Shown in pieces: positions 17,818 to 29,976 of a stretch of DNA of 64,000 nt. A model generated the notes under the pieces. The model was not told where the DNA came from. It saw nothing but the letters and a program-made list of their open reading frames with translations, and made no database searches. Position 1 is the stretch's first letter; each line of letters starts with the position of its first letter. Origin of the DNA: Lamprobacter modestohalophilus (GTDB lineage Bacteria > Pseudomonadota > Gammaproteobacteria > Chromatiales > Chromatiaceae); assembly GCF_016583905.1 (NCBI RefSeq), contig NZ_NRRY01000023.1, forward strand, positions 1 to 64,000, read 5' to 3'. The position numbers and the translations under genes are program-made.

Positions 17818-17980
17818 GTTCAGTGCTGGCGACAACCGTCACGCCCACGGTTAGCACCACGGCTAGCAGGGCTGCAACAACCAGCTGCAGTCAGCAGCCG
17901 AAGACGCGATTCTCAGTTCAGTATTGACCAACCCGGCGCGGGCGCGGGCCTCATCGCGCCACCATGACAGGAGCACAGAA

Positions 17981-18316
17981 GTGAAGTATCCCTACCCCCG
18001 GTTCGTTGTCACCGCCACCCTGGCCGCCACCGCAGCCCTATTCGGCCTGGCGGGCTGCACCGAGACCACCGGCGGAACCCAGGCCGACTCGGCGCCAGCA
18101 CCGGGCACACCAACCCTGGCCGAGCAAGGCTGCCTGCGCGACGTGACCCGACAGACCAACAACCCGGACGTGGTCTTGCTCTCATCGAGCTACTCCGAGG
18201 CTGGCACCGAGGTCATCGTCGGCGTCGGCCCGCAGCGCGCCCGCTGGCGCTGCATCGGCTATCGCGACGGCACCACCGCCGACATCATGTCGCTGACCAA
18301 CGAGGGTGCGCTCTGA
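17981..18316 (+). CDS. small lipoprotein of the RWRC family (copy 1)
   Basis: The start is GTG 17981, preceded by AGGAG at 17969-17973; it gives a signal peptide with lipobox LAGC, so the lipidated Cys is residue 23 of 111. The mature part has an unstructured Thr/Ala/Pro segment and a compact domain with CLRDVTRQTNNPDV, LLSSSYSEAGTEVIVGVG and RARWRCIGY. The second Cys pair (CLRD and WRC) may form a disulfide. The domain is clearly related to that of the lipoprotein at 21127. Function is unknown; an envelope location is inferred. Confidence 0.75.
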   Translation: MKYPYPRFVVTATLAATAALFGLAGCTETTGGTQADSAPAPGTPTLAEQGCLRDVTRQTNNPDVVLLSSSYSEAGTEVIVGVGPQRARWRCIGYRDGTTADIMSLTNEGAL

Positions 18317-18441
18317 GCGAGCAGCAACGCTCGTTGATGTCTGGCATCGATTGATTCGTCGGTCAGTGCGCAATGTTGGGAGTTGGCAAACTCATCGGCT
18401 ATCCTTTGTCCTTAAGCTGCAACAAGGTCAATTTTTGAGCC

Positions 18442-18693
18442 ATGATCGACTGGTCAACATGCGCAGTCTTAGAGCGCGACCCTGAGCGGGTCAGCGGCGC
18501 TTGGGTATTTTGCGGTACCCGCGTGCCTGTGGCCGCTCTGTTTGAGAACTTGGAAGATGGCGCTCAGGTTGGCGAATTCATCGATTGGCTTCCGGACGTC
18601 ACGCTGGAGCAGGCGCGCGCAGTGCTCGAGCATGCCGCGCATTCCCTGGAAGCTGCTGAGTCACACCGGCCGCGCGCGCTGGCCCTTGACTGA
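18442..18693 (+). CDS. DUF433 family protein, likely orphan antitoxin
   Basis: The product has 83 residues with the DUF433 pattern: VCGTRVPV-like FCGTRVPVAALFENLEDG, then FIDWLPDVTLEQARAVLEHA, a helix-turn-helix-like fold. DUF433 proteins are usually antitoxins followed by a DUF5615 PIN-like toxin. No such toxin follows: the next 70 nt are non-coding and then an opposing Uma2 gene ends. It is either orphaned or acts on another partner. Confidence 0.85.
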   Translation: MIDWSTCAVLERDPERVSGAWVFCGTRVPVAALFENLEDGAQVGEFIDWLPDVTLEQARAVLEHAAHSLEAAESHRPRALALD

Positions 18694-18766
18694 AGTGCAG
18701 AGGCCGCATCCGCTACCCGTTTCTCGCTACGGATGAAGAACGCTGAGCATGGCGAAACGGACTGGA

Positions 18767-19774
18767 TCAGCGACGAAGTTTCGCCAACTCGGCCAGCAGG
18801 GCTTCTTTTTCGGAGCGCTCTTGTTCAGCGAGCCGCTCGGCCATCGCCGCGCGTTGCTCGGATGAGGTGGCTCGCTGTTCAGCTTGCTGACGAGCACGCG
18901 CAGCAACTTCACTCACACGTTCGGCCTGCGCGCGTGCCTGTCGTTCGGTCACGACGGTCTCTTCAGCTCGCCGACGCGCCTGTTCAGACTGCTCCTGCGC
19001 CTGTTCAGCCTGCTCTCGTGCCTGTTCAGCCTGCACCCGAGCCTGCCGATCCCGCTGCCAGGCCGGCAGCACAAAGGGCGCATAAACCGGATCCTCAATC
19101 AACGTCTCCAGGCTCGGCTGGCGGGTGAGATCCTCCAGGCGAAAGCGAAACCCCGGCACCACCGCCGAGCGAAGGATGCCCTCATGGCAGGGGATGGGTT
19201 CATACAGACCCGAGGCATTGCGTCGATAGAACAATTGCCAGCGCGGATCATGGTGGATGATGTAGTACTCGGGCACCCCGGCGGCCTGATATTCCGCGTG
19301 CTTTTGCTCGGTGTCGCGGCGGATCTCCGCTGGTTTGCTATCTGAGAGCGCCTCGACGCACAGATCAAAAGTGCCCTGGTAGGAGCGGTCGAGATCCGCG
19401 AGCGGCTGCACATTGCTATCGAGCACTAGGCCGAGATCCGGTTTGCGGATGGCAATCTTGTTCGGCAGGCTCAGGCGAAAGCCGAATTCCAGGCAGGTCA
19501 GGCGGGCATTGTGGTGGGTCTCGAGATAAAGCCGTAAAAGTCCAAGCAGCCATTGGTAAATCCAAGCGGTTAGGACATCAGACACCGGCTTGACCTCCAA
19601 GATGCCGTTATTCCATTCGTAGCCGTTTTCGTGCTCGTAATAAAAAGCCCAGTAGTCCTCCTCGCTGACCGGCGTGCCTTCCGGTGGATCGACGGGCTGA
19701 GGGAGACTGGGGTCGCCATCCCGTGGGGTGGATTCAGGCGACGGATGATGCAAGGCGAACGCGGGCGAAGGCAT
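18767..19774 (-). CDS. Uma2 family protein with C-terminal coiled coil
   Basis: The product has 335 residues. ATG 19774 is preceded by AGGAG at a good distance. The Uma2 core (about 45-225) has YYEHENGYEWNNGILEVKP, CLEFGFRLSLPN, IRKPDLGLVLDS, CVEALSDSKPAE and EYYIIHHDPRW. The last 100 residues are a long Ala/Glu/Gln/Arg-rich coiled coil (QAEQAREQAEQAQEQ and similar). This composite form is common in Chromatiaceae and cyanobacteria. The coiled coil suggests oligomerisation; the function is not established. Confidence 0.88.
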   Translation of the reverse strand: MPSPAFALHHPSPESTPRDGDPSLPQPVDPPEGTPVSEEDYWAFYYEHENGYEWNNGILEVKPVSDVLTAWIYQWLLGLLRLYLETHHNARLTCLEFGFRLSLPNKIAIRKPDLGLVLDSNVQPLADLDRSYQGTFDLCVEALSDSKPAEIRRDTEQKHAEYQAAGVPEYYIIHHDPRWQLFYRRNASGLYEPIPCHEGILRSAVVPGFRFRLEDLTRQPSLETLIEDPVYAPFVLPAWQRDRQARVQAEQAREQAEQAQEQSEQARRRAEETVVTERQARAQAERVSEVAARARQQAEQRATSSEQRAAMAERLAEQERSEKEALLAELAKLRR

Positions 19775-19847
19775 GCTCGGACTCCTGTGGATGCAGGCTT
19801 GTCTCGGAGTCTAGCCGACCCCCGGGAGGCCAACAAGCCGATCTGAT

Positions 19848-19909
19848 CCAGAGCATCACTTGATCGCCGGCAACCTCATCCGTGAGCTGGGGAATGCGCT
19901 CAAAAAACG
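19848..19909 (+). repeat. 62-bp duplicated fragment of the Uma2 gene at 13204
   Basis: Positions 19848-19909 equal 13315-13376 with a single mismatch (A at 19904 against G at 13371). The source lies inside the Uma2 reading frame. Here it is fused directly to the start of a broken Fic-like gene, so it records a rearrangement. Confidence 0.95.
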
Positions 19910-20352
19910 ACTGGATCGGTGGGGCCCTGGCTGGTCGCCACTTACGGTTTAACGCTGGTGCTCCCGCTCAGCGTCGTCAGCTGCATCGGCGGACGGCGCG
20001 CGTCGCGGTTGGCCGAGGGCGTTTCGACCGAAACCTATGTCGAAGCGATGCGCCCAGCACCAAGCCTACGCGGTCATCTGACCTTTCACCTCAAGCATGA
20101 GGTGCCGCACCTAGAATTGCTCTCCCGTCTGTTCGAGCGGATCGAGACGAGCGATCTGGTCGCCTGGGTGCTGGATGAGCCGACCGGACAGTACGCGCGG
20201 CGGGCTATATCGATACCATCGATGCCCGCAAATTGGTGGCGGCCAATCAAGGCAAGCGCTCCAGGGTACTGGCCAAAGAGATCCCGGCGCTGCTCGACAC
20301 CGGCGTTTGGGACGCGATCTCTGAAGCAGTCAAGGAAGCGTTCGGCGATTAA
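19910..20352 (+). pseudogene. Fic family protein, decayed (internal deletion and frameshift)
   Basis: The first part encodes WLVATYGLTLVLPL, IGGRRASRLAEGVS, YVEAMRP, LRGHLTFHLKHEVPHLELL and EPTGQYARR, the N-terminal region of a class of Fic-like adenylyltransferases. After ARR (about 20205) the frame changes to one reading GYIDTIDARKLVAANQGKR, ending AISEAVKEAFGD with TAA at 20350-20352. The catalytic HxFx(D/E)GN(G/K)R motif is absent. So most of the gene was deleted and the ends joined out of frame. The 5' end is fused to a Uma2 fragment. The origin of the tail is uncertain. Confidence 0.55.
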
Positions 20353-20367
20353 GCGCCCCTGTCTGGC

Positions 20368-20787
20368 TCAGTGCAGCCTGCTCAATCCGGCGGTCTGCGC
20401 CTCGTCTTTGGTCAAGATCTTCTCCTCAGTGGCGCGCCAGAAGCCATCTGCTTCCTTGCTGAGCGTGATCAGGAGCGGGCTCTCGTGCTCGTTACCGTCT
20501 TTGTCGGTGAGATATTCGATGGCGGTCAATCGGAGCTGGGTGTCTGAGTCGACCTTGACCGCGTTCAGATAGTAGCGGAGCGAGGTCACCAGGCCGGCGG
20601 CGAACTGCTCCTGCACCTGCTGCCGCCAGAAGTGGTAGTCGACCACATCAAGATTGGCCAGACCATAGACCTTGACCCGTCTTGAGATCAGGTTCATGTG
20701 GCCCTCGATATCTCGTCTTTCCAAGGTCTCGCAGCAGGCCAAGGCCCAGTCGTTGGCAATCTCGCCCGCCGTCATGCTGTCAATCAT
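20368..20787 (-). CDS. hypothetical protein, NTF2/SnoaL-like fold suspected
   Basis: The product has 139 residues from ATG 20787, which has GGAG 6 nt upstream; a GTG at 20802 is also in frame. The pattern (IANDWALACCETLERRDIEGHMNLIS, then RVKVYGL, YHFWRQQVQEQF, VKVDSDTQLRLTAIEYL, LLITLSKEADGFWRATEEKI) suggests the cone-shaped NTF2-like fold, but no family is recognised with certainty. No signal peptide is seen. Its leader carries a hairpin shared with the gene at 21598-21975. Confidence 0.6.
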   Translation of the reverse strand: MIDSMTAGEIANDWALACCETLERRDIEGHMNLISRRVKVYGLANLDVVDYHFWRQQVQEQFAAGLVTSLRYYLNAVKVDSDTQLRLTAIEYLTDKDGNEHESPLLITLSKEADGFWRATEEKILTKDEAQTAGLSRLH

Positions 20788-20829
20788 GTCGTCTCCGGTC
20801 ACCTCTCAAAGAGGTGCGTCAGTTCGTCT
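20785..20829 (-). promoter_or_regulatory. duplicated 5' leader with hairpin (copy A)
   Basis: On the minus strand the leader contains CACCTCTTTGAGAGGTG, a hairpin with 6-bp stem, then the GGAG ribosome site and ATG. Nearly the same leader precedes the gene starting at 21975 (21973-22016), although the two proteins are unrelated. The conserved hairpin next to the ribosome site hints at shared translational control. Confidence 0.5.
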
Positions 20830-20863
20830 GGTGAGTGGGGTCTAGTGCTCCGCCGTTCCAGCG

Positions 20864-20911
20864 CATGGCGCTCGATCGCTTGTCAGGCATGGCGCTCGAT
20901 AGCCTGTCAGG
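20864..20911. repeat. 24-bp tandem repeat x2
   Basis: The units are 20864-20887 and 20888-20911, both of the form CATGGCGCTCGAT..C.TGTCAGG and differing at two positions. The last GTCAGG of unit two is also the start of the recurrent intergenic element at 20906. Confidence 0.85.
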
Positions 20912-20985
20912 TTTTTCCTTAAGGAATCGCCTTGCTCCATTTCCTGATTATTCCGACGCGCCACAATCATTACCATGGCGCTGCT
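20906..20985. repeat. recurrent intergenic element, copy upstream of lipoprotein 2
   Basis: This segment aligns with 23199-23275: both have GTCAGGTTTTTCCT, then TTTCCTGATT about 25 nt on, then ACAATCA.TACCAT. This copy has TTCCTTAAGGAA in place of the second palindrome arm. The shared spacing suggests a promoter or operator block in front of envelope-stress genes, here the lipoprotein at 21127. Confidence 0.6.
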
Positions 20986-21126
20986 TTAAGCGCTCATTAT
21001 CCACAGCCGACTCAATCGGCATGTCCTTAAACGCGTTCAGGAGATCGGCTGTGCATCGTTCCACAGGCTTCCTGGGCGCTGACAAATCCTTCCTTAACCT
21101 TCCATCAGACGGATACCAACGACACC

Positions 21127-21450
21127 ATGAACACCCTTGCCAAGATCACAGCCACGGCATTCGCCTCCCTCGCGTTTTCGGCCTGCGTCGAGGAGCAGTC
21201 GATCGCTGGCTCCAGCTCAGCCATGCCCCGCGACGCAAGCGGTGCCGCCGAGACGGCCTGCATGACCTCCGTCAATAGCAACTACGGCGGCAACGTGCGC
21301 GAGGTTCGCGTCGTCAGCTCCGAGTTCTCGCAGGCCAACTCCGTGGTGATGCTCGACGCGGTCGGCGTGCGCGGCGGCTCGCAGACCGAGCGCTGGCGCT
21401 GCCTTACCTCGGATGCTGGGGAGATCGCTGAGCTGACGGTCGTGCAGTAA
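21127..21450 (+). CDS. small lipoprotein of the RWRC family (copy 2)
   Basis: The product has 107 residues. The signal peptide ends in the lipobox FSAC (Cys20). The mature domain (CMTSVNSNYGGNV, VRVVSSEFSQANSVVMLDAVG, TERWRCLTSDAGEIAELTV) aligns with the lipoprotein at 17981, sharing the Cys spacing, a VSS or LSS strand, the V.VG strand and the RWRC motif. It has its own upstream recurrent element. Function unknown. Confidence 0.75.
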   Translation: MNTLAKITATAFASLAFSACVEEQSIAGSSSAMPRDASGAAETACMTSVNSNYGGNVREVRVVSSEFSQANSVVMLDAVGVRGGSQTERWRCLTSDAGEIAELTVVQ

Positions 21451-21597
21451 GTCGACGCAGCGCCCGCTGAGGCTTAGCGTATATTTAGTCCCGGGTGATC
21501 CTATGTCTGCTGGCGATTATCGCGAGCTTCGAATCCAGTAGACGGCGACTTGGTAGCCCTGTACCGATTGTCTTGCCCATCGCGCTGGCGGATGGCT

Positions 21598-21975
21598 TCA
21601 GCTAAACACCGCAAATCCCTGATCGATGCGCGCGAGGATGGCATAGGCCATGACGCCGAGCAGGGCGCAGAGAAAGGTGCCTCCTACCAGGAGATAAGCC
21701 AATAACCGGTTGACATGCTTGCCCAATGAGCGTGCGGTCTCGGCCTCGAGGCCGCGCGCGATGGTGGCGATTCGCGCGACCTGCCCCTGGAGACCGAGCA
21801 GCAGGGCCCCGCCACCTAGGAAAATGGTGCTGACAACGAGGCTGATGATGAGGAATTGAAGGCTCTGTGGGGCTCGGTCTGGGATGAACAGGCTTGTAAT
21901 GACGAGGGCGCCCGAGGCGATCGAGAACAAGGCTGCGCAGAAATAGACGATTCTGAAGAGCGTCACCATACTCAT
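21598..21975 (-). CDS. small integral membrane protein, three helices
   Basis: The product has 125 residues from ATG 21975, which has GGAG 6 nt upstream. Three hydrophobic segments are visible at about 5-30, 40-64 and 93-118. A short amphipathic region (GQVARIATIARGLEAETARSL) links the second and third. It resembles small DUF-type membrane proteins but no family is assigned. Its leader is a copy of that of the gene at 20368-20787. Confidence 0.6.
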   Translation of the reverse strand: MSMVTLFRIVYFCAALFSIASGALVITSLFIPDRAPQSLQFLIISLVVSTIFLGGGALLLGLQGQVARIATIARGLEAETARSLGKHVNRLLAYLLVGGTFLCALLGVMAYAILARIDQGFAVFS

Positions 21976-22016
21976 GTCATCTCCAGTCACCATCAAAGAG
22001 GTGTATCAGTTCGTCT
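21973..22016 (-). promoter_or_regulatory. duplicated 5' leader with hairpin (copy B)
   Basis: This is the counterpart of 20785-20829. The block on the minus strand keeps the AGACGAACTGA start, the CACCTCTTTGA half of the hairpin with a shortened partner (GGTG), and GGAG followed by ATG. The flanking coding and upstream sequences are unrelated. Confidence 0.5.
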
Positions 22017-22155
22017 AGCCAAAGTGATCCCGAGGCTGCTCGACCCATCTCCGGCATGCTCAATGTCCAGGTGGCGCGATCAAGAGTGGCAGTCGTGCTC
22101 CGAGCGCCCGATGATCAACGCCCGGTTTCGACCTGAGTGAAGAAGAAGGTAAGGC

Positions 22156-22959
22156 TTAAGCCGCCAACCCCATCGAGTGGTGGATTTGACTGATGACAGC
22201 CGGAGAAAGCCCCGTTTTTTCGGCGAACTGACGCAGGTAATCGCGCTCGGCCTCAGTGTCGATCTTGACTGCGAGCAGGGAGCCGGCATAGACCTGAGCG
22301 GCCACTTCCTGATTCGGGATCTCGGCGACGAAGGCATCTAGATTGAGCGGCTGTGCCAGCTCGCTCATCAGCCACTCTTGGGTCTCCGTATCCATTGCAC
22401 CCGTTTGCAGCTTGCCGAGGATGCGCTGGATCTCATCGTGACTGACCTCGCCGTCCGCTTTGGAGATGCTGACCATGCCTTTGATGACCAAGCGTGCGGT
22501 GTCGTTCATGGCCTGCTGCTCGGTCGGAGACGCCGGCTCGTGCAGCCCGAGCGGCATGGCGCCCATGCTAGCCGCTGGTGAAGTGAACGAAGCCCCCTGA
22601 CCGGCAGAGGCCGATGCGTTTGCTAGCGCCTTGAACGCGACCCCGGCAAGCATCGCCAGGGCACCGCCGCCGACTGCGCCCTTGATTGAATCGCCACCGC
22701 CGCCGAGCAGCGAGCCTAGCACGGCGCCAAGGCCCCCTGCCTGAACCGGGTTTTGCGAGGCTTGACTCAAGGTCGACTGCGCACCCGCCAACAGTTTCCC
22801 GAGCAAATCACCAACGCCACCTTGCGCCCCACCTTGCGCGCCTTGCGCATTGCCGAAGCTTGCTTGCAGGTCTTGCAGGATATTCCCCAACCGGTCCTGT
22901 CCGGCTTGCGGGATGTTGTTCTCAATCATCGAGCCAAGTAAGTCACTAAAGCCGGCCAT
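22156..22959 (-). CDS. DUF533 / TerB-like protein (YebE-type)
   Basis: The product has 267 residues from ATG 22959, supported by GGAG 8 nt upstream. The N-terminus (MAGFSDLLGSMIENNIPQAGQDRLGNILQDL) is followed by a Gly/Ala/Gln-rich segment, a hydrophobic Gly-rich stretch (GAVGGGALAMLAGVAFKALA, about 105-124) and a TerB-like helical domain (about 155-267: LVIKGMVSISKADGEVSHDE, DYLRQFAEKTGLSPAVISQIHHSMGL in part). YebE-type proteins are envelope-stress-associated membrane proteins. A mini-copy with only the two ends is at 42820-43008. Confidence 0.85.
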   Translation of the reverse strand: MAGFSDLLGSMIENNIPQAGQDRLGNILQDLQASFGNAQGAQGGAQGGVGDLLGKLLAGAQSTLSQASQNPVQAGGLGAVLGSLLGGGGDSIKGAVGGGALAMLAGVAFKALANASASAGQGASFTSPAASMGAMPLGLHEPASPTEQQAMNDTARLVIKGMVSISKADGEVSHDEIQRILGKLQTGAMDTETQEWLMSELAQPLNLDAFVAEIPNQEVAAQVYAGSLLAVKIDTEAERDYLRQFAEKTGLSPAVISQIHHSMGLAA

Positions 22960-23548
22960 GTTGGTTACTCCCAAGTGGATCATAGGAACGGTGTTGATTT
23001 CACCGCCTCGAATAGTAACCGAAAGACCGCGCCGACGGGAGGGCGGGAATCATAGAACAGTTTGAGCATTGAATGTGCAGCAGTTACTGCGCTGCAATGG
23101 GCTTGAGTCTGCTGCCGCAATGGCTCGAGCTGGCGGACATCGATCCGCGGCGATAAGCTGAGCATGCCGCATAGGCAGTGTATGTCTCGTCATTGTCTGT
23201 CAGGTTTTTCCTGACGGGAATAGCCTGTCGCCGTTTCCTGATTTTTTCTTAACAGAACAATCACTACCATTGTGAGCATCGCAGCGCTCTGGCATGAGAG
23301 GGTTTGTGTCCGGGTGGTGTGGCTGCGAGAAGTATGCTGGCGAGCGTTGTCTTTGGCGCGACGATGGTTGTGGTCTGCTCCAAGCGCTAATACCCAGACG
23401 GACATAATAAGATCTGTTCAGGCTTCATTCCGTACCCATTGCGGATATTGTCTCGCCGTAACGCCGCAATCCATTGGCGGGGACTGGCGGGCAACCCAAG
23501 TGAATCGATCGGCCTCTGGTTGATCCCACCCTTATCGGAGTCATACGA
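22960..23548. other. divergent intergenic region with recurrent element
   Basis: These 590 bp separate the divergent DUF533 and YeaQ-type genes. No frame looks coding. The recurrent element with the GTCAGG...CCTGAC palindrome lies in the middle (23199-23275), where it could serve either gene. Confidence 0.6.
23199..23275. repeat. recurrent intergenic element with palindrome, copy between DUF533 and YeaQ-type genes
   Basis: It begins with GTCAGGTTTTTCCTGAC (23199-23215), an inverted repeat of the same 17-nt length as that at 17443. It continues with TTTCCTGATT and ACAATCACTACCAT as in the copy at 20906. It is the best-conserved link between the three copies. Confidence 0.65.
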
Positions 23549-23800
23549 ATGGACATTACCAGTCTCTTGATCTTTCTCGCCATCGGTGCCGTGGCCGGCT
23601 GGCTCGCCGGTGTCCTGATAAAGGGCGGCGGCTTCGGTCTGCTGATCGACATCGTGCTCGGCATCGTCGGTGCCGTGGTCGGCGGCTTCTTGTTCGGCCT
23701 GCTCGGCATCTCAGCCAACGGGCTGATCGGTTCCATCATTACCGCGACCGTGGGCGCCGTGGTGCTACTGTTGGTGGTGCGGTTGTTCAAGCAGGCCTGA
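23549..23800 (+). CDS. GlsB/YeaQ/YmgE family stress membrane protein
   Basis: The product has 83 residues, almost entirely hydrophobic, with three Gly-rich helices (LIFLAIGAVAGWLAGVLIKGGG, shown here by LAIGAVAGWLAG; then LLIDIVLGIVGAVVGGF; then IGSIITATVGAVVLLLVVRLF). This is the transglycosylase-associated/YeaQ family, small inner-membrane proteins induced by stress. The start ATG 23549 is preceded by CGGAG. The recurrent element lies about 275 nt upstream. Confidence 0.9.
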   Translation: MDITSLLIFLAIGAVAGWLAGVLIKGGGFGLLIDIVLGIVGAVVGGFLFGLLGISANGLIGSIITATVGAVVLLLVVRLFKQA

Positions 23801-23848
23801 GAGGGCACAACTGCCAGTAAACCTTCAATCTAACCCGAATGTTGAACG

Positions 23849-23992
23849 CGAAGCCGCGAAGAACGCGAAGAATACGGATCTTGTGGCTAAAAGTTGACCT
23901 GACTGCTTGCTTGTCGCAAACGACGCATTAGGTCATAAAAACTTGTCCAACCGCCTGGTTTTCTTAGCTTCTTCGTGCCTTCGCGTGAGATT
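23849..23992. repeat. CGCGAAG-type direct and inverted repeat
   Basis: Around 23849-23871 the motif CGCGAAG occurs three times (GCGAAGCCGCGAAGAACGCGAAG). Around 23966-23989 there is a partly complementary stretch (CTTCTTCGTGCCTTCGCG). Together they could form a loose stem. Similar motifs are scattered in many proteobacterial genomes; here they precede the PliG-like gene. Confidence 0.45.
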
Positions 23993-24032
23993 CGTGAGCT
24001 ATCCAGGCCAAAGAATAAACCAAAACATTGCT

Positions 24033-24443
24033 ATGACTATCACCATGACCCGTCTGTTCCTTGCACTCGCTGCCGGATTTCTGGTCGCAAACACCGCGCT
24101 GGCGGATGACATCCGCACCGAGCGCGTGCAGTTCCACAAAGGCGCGAGCAGCGCCACCGTCGAGGGCCAGATCAAAGGCCGCGAGTCCGTCGACTACCTG
24201 CTCGGCGCCCGCGAGGGGCAATCCATGAACGTCAGCATGGCCACGGACAACAGGTCGAGTTATTTCAATATCATCGCGCCCGGGAAGGCGAACGAGGCCA
24301 TCTTCGTTGGCTCCATCGCCGGCAATCAGTTCGAGGGCACCCTGCCGGCGAGCGGTGACTACAAGATCCGTGTCTACCTGATGCGTAACGCGGCCCGCCG
24401 GGATGAAACAGCCAAATACCGTCTCGAAATGATCATCAATTGA
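24033..24443 (+). CDS. secreted PliG-like protein (putative g-type lysozyme inhibitor family), copy 1
   Basis: The product has 136 residues from ATG 24033. A signal peptide (LFLALAAGFLVANTALA) is followed by one beta-rich domain: VQFHKGASSATVEGQIKGRESVDYLL, AREGQSMNVSM, YFNIIAPG, AIFVGS, FEGTLPASGDYKIRVYLMRNAARR. These features match periplasmic proteins related to the PliG lysozyme inhibitor. A paralogue is at 30704-31141. Inhibition of lysozyme is family knowledge, not shown here. Confidence 0.7.
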   Translation: MTITMTRLFLALAAGFLVANTALADDIRTERVQFHKGASSATVEGQIKGRESVDYLLGAREGQSMNVSMATDNRSSYFNIIAPGKANEAIFVGSIAGNQFEGTLPASGDYKIRVYLMRNAARRDETAKYRLEMIIN

Positions 24444-24534
24444 TTCCATCGCTGCGGGCGGTGCGGGCAAGGAAAGCGCATCAAGACCAAACCTAACCAG
24501 CGTCTGCCGAGCTAAGAGAAACTAACCCATGCGA

Positions 24535-28782
<4,248 letters not shown>

Positions 28783-29041
28783 TGATCGACCACGGCAACC
28801 TCTAAAGCGCCTCTGCGCAGCGAATCCACCAAGAATGGTAGGGCGGCGAGGCGCCACGGCATGGGGCGTGGCGCTTCAACCTGAAGTCTACAGCGGAGGT
28901 GCCGATTGTGCGCTCGCGCGCGGTCTATGGGTCGAATGATGCGGGAAGGGCATTTGATCGGACTCGGTTTGAAGCTGAGATCCTCGGTAGATGTCAGGAT
29001 CGAGTCCTAGTCGCAACGGCAGTGCATCTTTGGCCGGTACG

Positions 29042-29971
29042 CTACAGACTTGCGGCTTCGAAGGTATTGCAGCGCTCGATATCGCCCGTCGAGAGCCCGG
29101 TGCGGAACCAGCGTTGGCGCTGTTCCGCGCTGCCGTGCGTGAAGCTGTCTGGGACAACGAAGCCGCCAGCACGGCGCTGCATGCGGTCGTCGCCGATTTG
29201 TGCCGCGGCATTGAGTCCCTCGTCGATATCGCCTTGCTCCAAGATCTGTCGCGCCTGTTGCGCACGGTTGGCCCAGACCCCTGCGAAACAGTCGGCCTGC
29301 AGTTCGAGCATCACGGAAAGCCGATTCGCTGCGACTTTGCCTGCCTGCTGCTGTGCTCGGCTGACCTGATCCGAGATCCCCAACAGGTTCTGCACATGGT
29401 GACCGACCTCGTGCGCAATCACATAGGCCTGGGCAAAGTCACCGGGCGCCTGATAGCGGCTCTGTAGCTCATCATAGAAGCCGAGATCGATATAGACCTT
29501 CTCGTCCGCCGGGCAATAGAAGGGGCCCGTCGCGGAGCCGGCCAAGCCGCAGGCCGAGCGCACCGAACCGGTGAACAGGACCAGGTTTGGCTCCCGATAG
29601 CGCGCGCCGGCCTCGCTGAACAGGGCCTGCCAGGTGTCTTCCGTATCAGCCAGGACAACAGCGACGAAATCAGCGAGCTCATCTTCGCGCTGTTGGCCAA
29701 GGTGGGTGCTGAACGGGTCGTTGGTGGCGCCTGGGAACGATTGCGCGCTTGGAGCGGATTCTGGAACTGGCAGGCCGACGGACATCAAGGTGCTGGGGTC
29801 GATGCCGAACACCAGGGCTAACAGGACGATGACCACCAGCCCGAGTCCGCCCCCGGTTGCCGTTCGGCGCCCGACCGGTCGTCGTCGTCGACTCGAGGAA
29901 GGCACTCCAGTGCTCACTCGGTCACGCCGATCCTCAATATTGCTGCTGCGCCGACCACTTCGCCACCGCAT
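29042..29971 (-). CDS. YpfJ-type neutral zinc metallopeptidase
   Basis: The product has 309 residues. It has a basic N-terminus (MRWRSGRRSSNIEDRR), one membrane anchor (GLGLVVIVLLALVFGI, about 45-60), and a large domain with PFYCPADEKVYIDLGFYDEL and the zinc site AHEVGHHVQNLLG (His-Glu-x-x-His), followed by ELQADCFAGVWA carrying the third ligand. This is the putative neutral zinc metallopeptidase family (YpfJ, KPN_02809 type). It lies 5 nt downstream of the BON-LysM gene on the same strand, so the two may be co-transcribed and act in the envelope. Confidence 0.93.
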   Translation of the reverse strand: MRWRSGRRSSNIEDRRDRVSTGVPSSSRRRRPVGRRTATGGGLGLVVIVLLALVFGIDPSTLMSVGLPVPESAPSAQSFPGATNDPFSTHLGQQREDELADFVAVVLADTEDTWQALFSEAGARYREPNLVLFTGSVRSACGLAGSATGPFYCPADEKVYIDLGFYDELQSRYQAPGDFAQAYVIAHEVGHHVQNLLGISDQVSRAQQQAGKVAANRLSVMLELQADCFAGVWANRAQQARQILEQGDIDEGLNAAAQIGDDRMQRRAGGFVVPDSFTHGSAEQRQRWFRTGLSTGDIERCNTFEAASL

Positions 29972-29976
29972 GTCCG

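Noticed and set aside
23272-23523. 83-codon plus-strand frame
   Set aside because: Amino acid composition not protein-like; overlaps the recurrent intergenic region.
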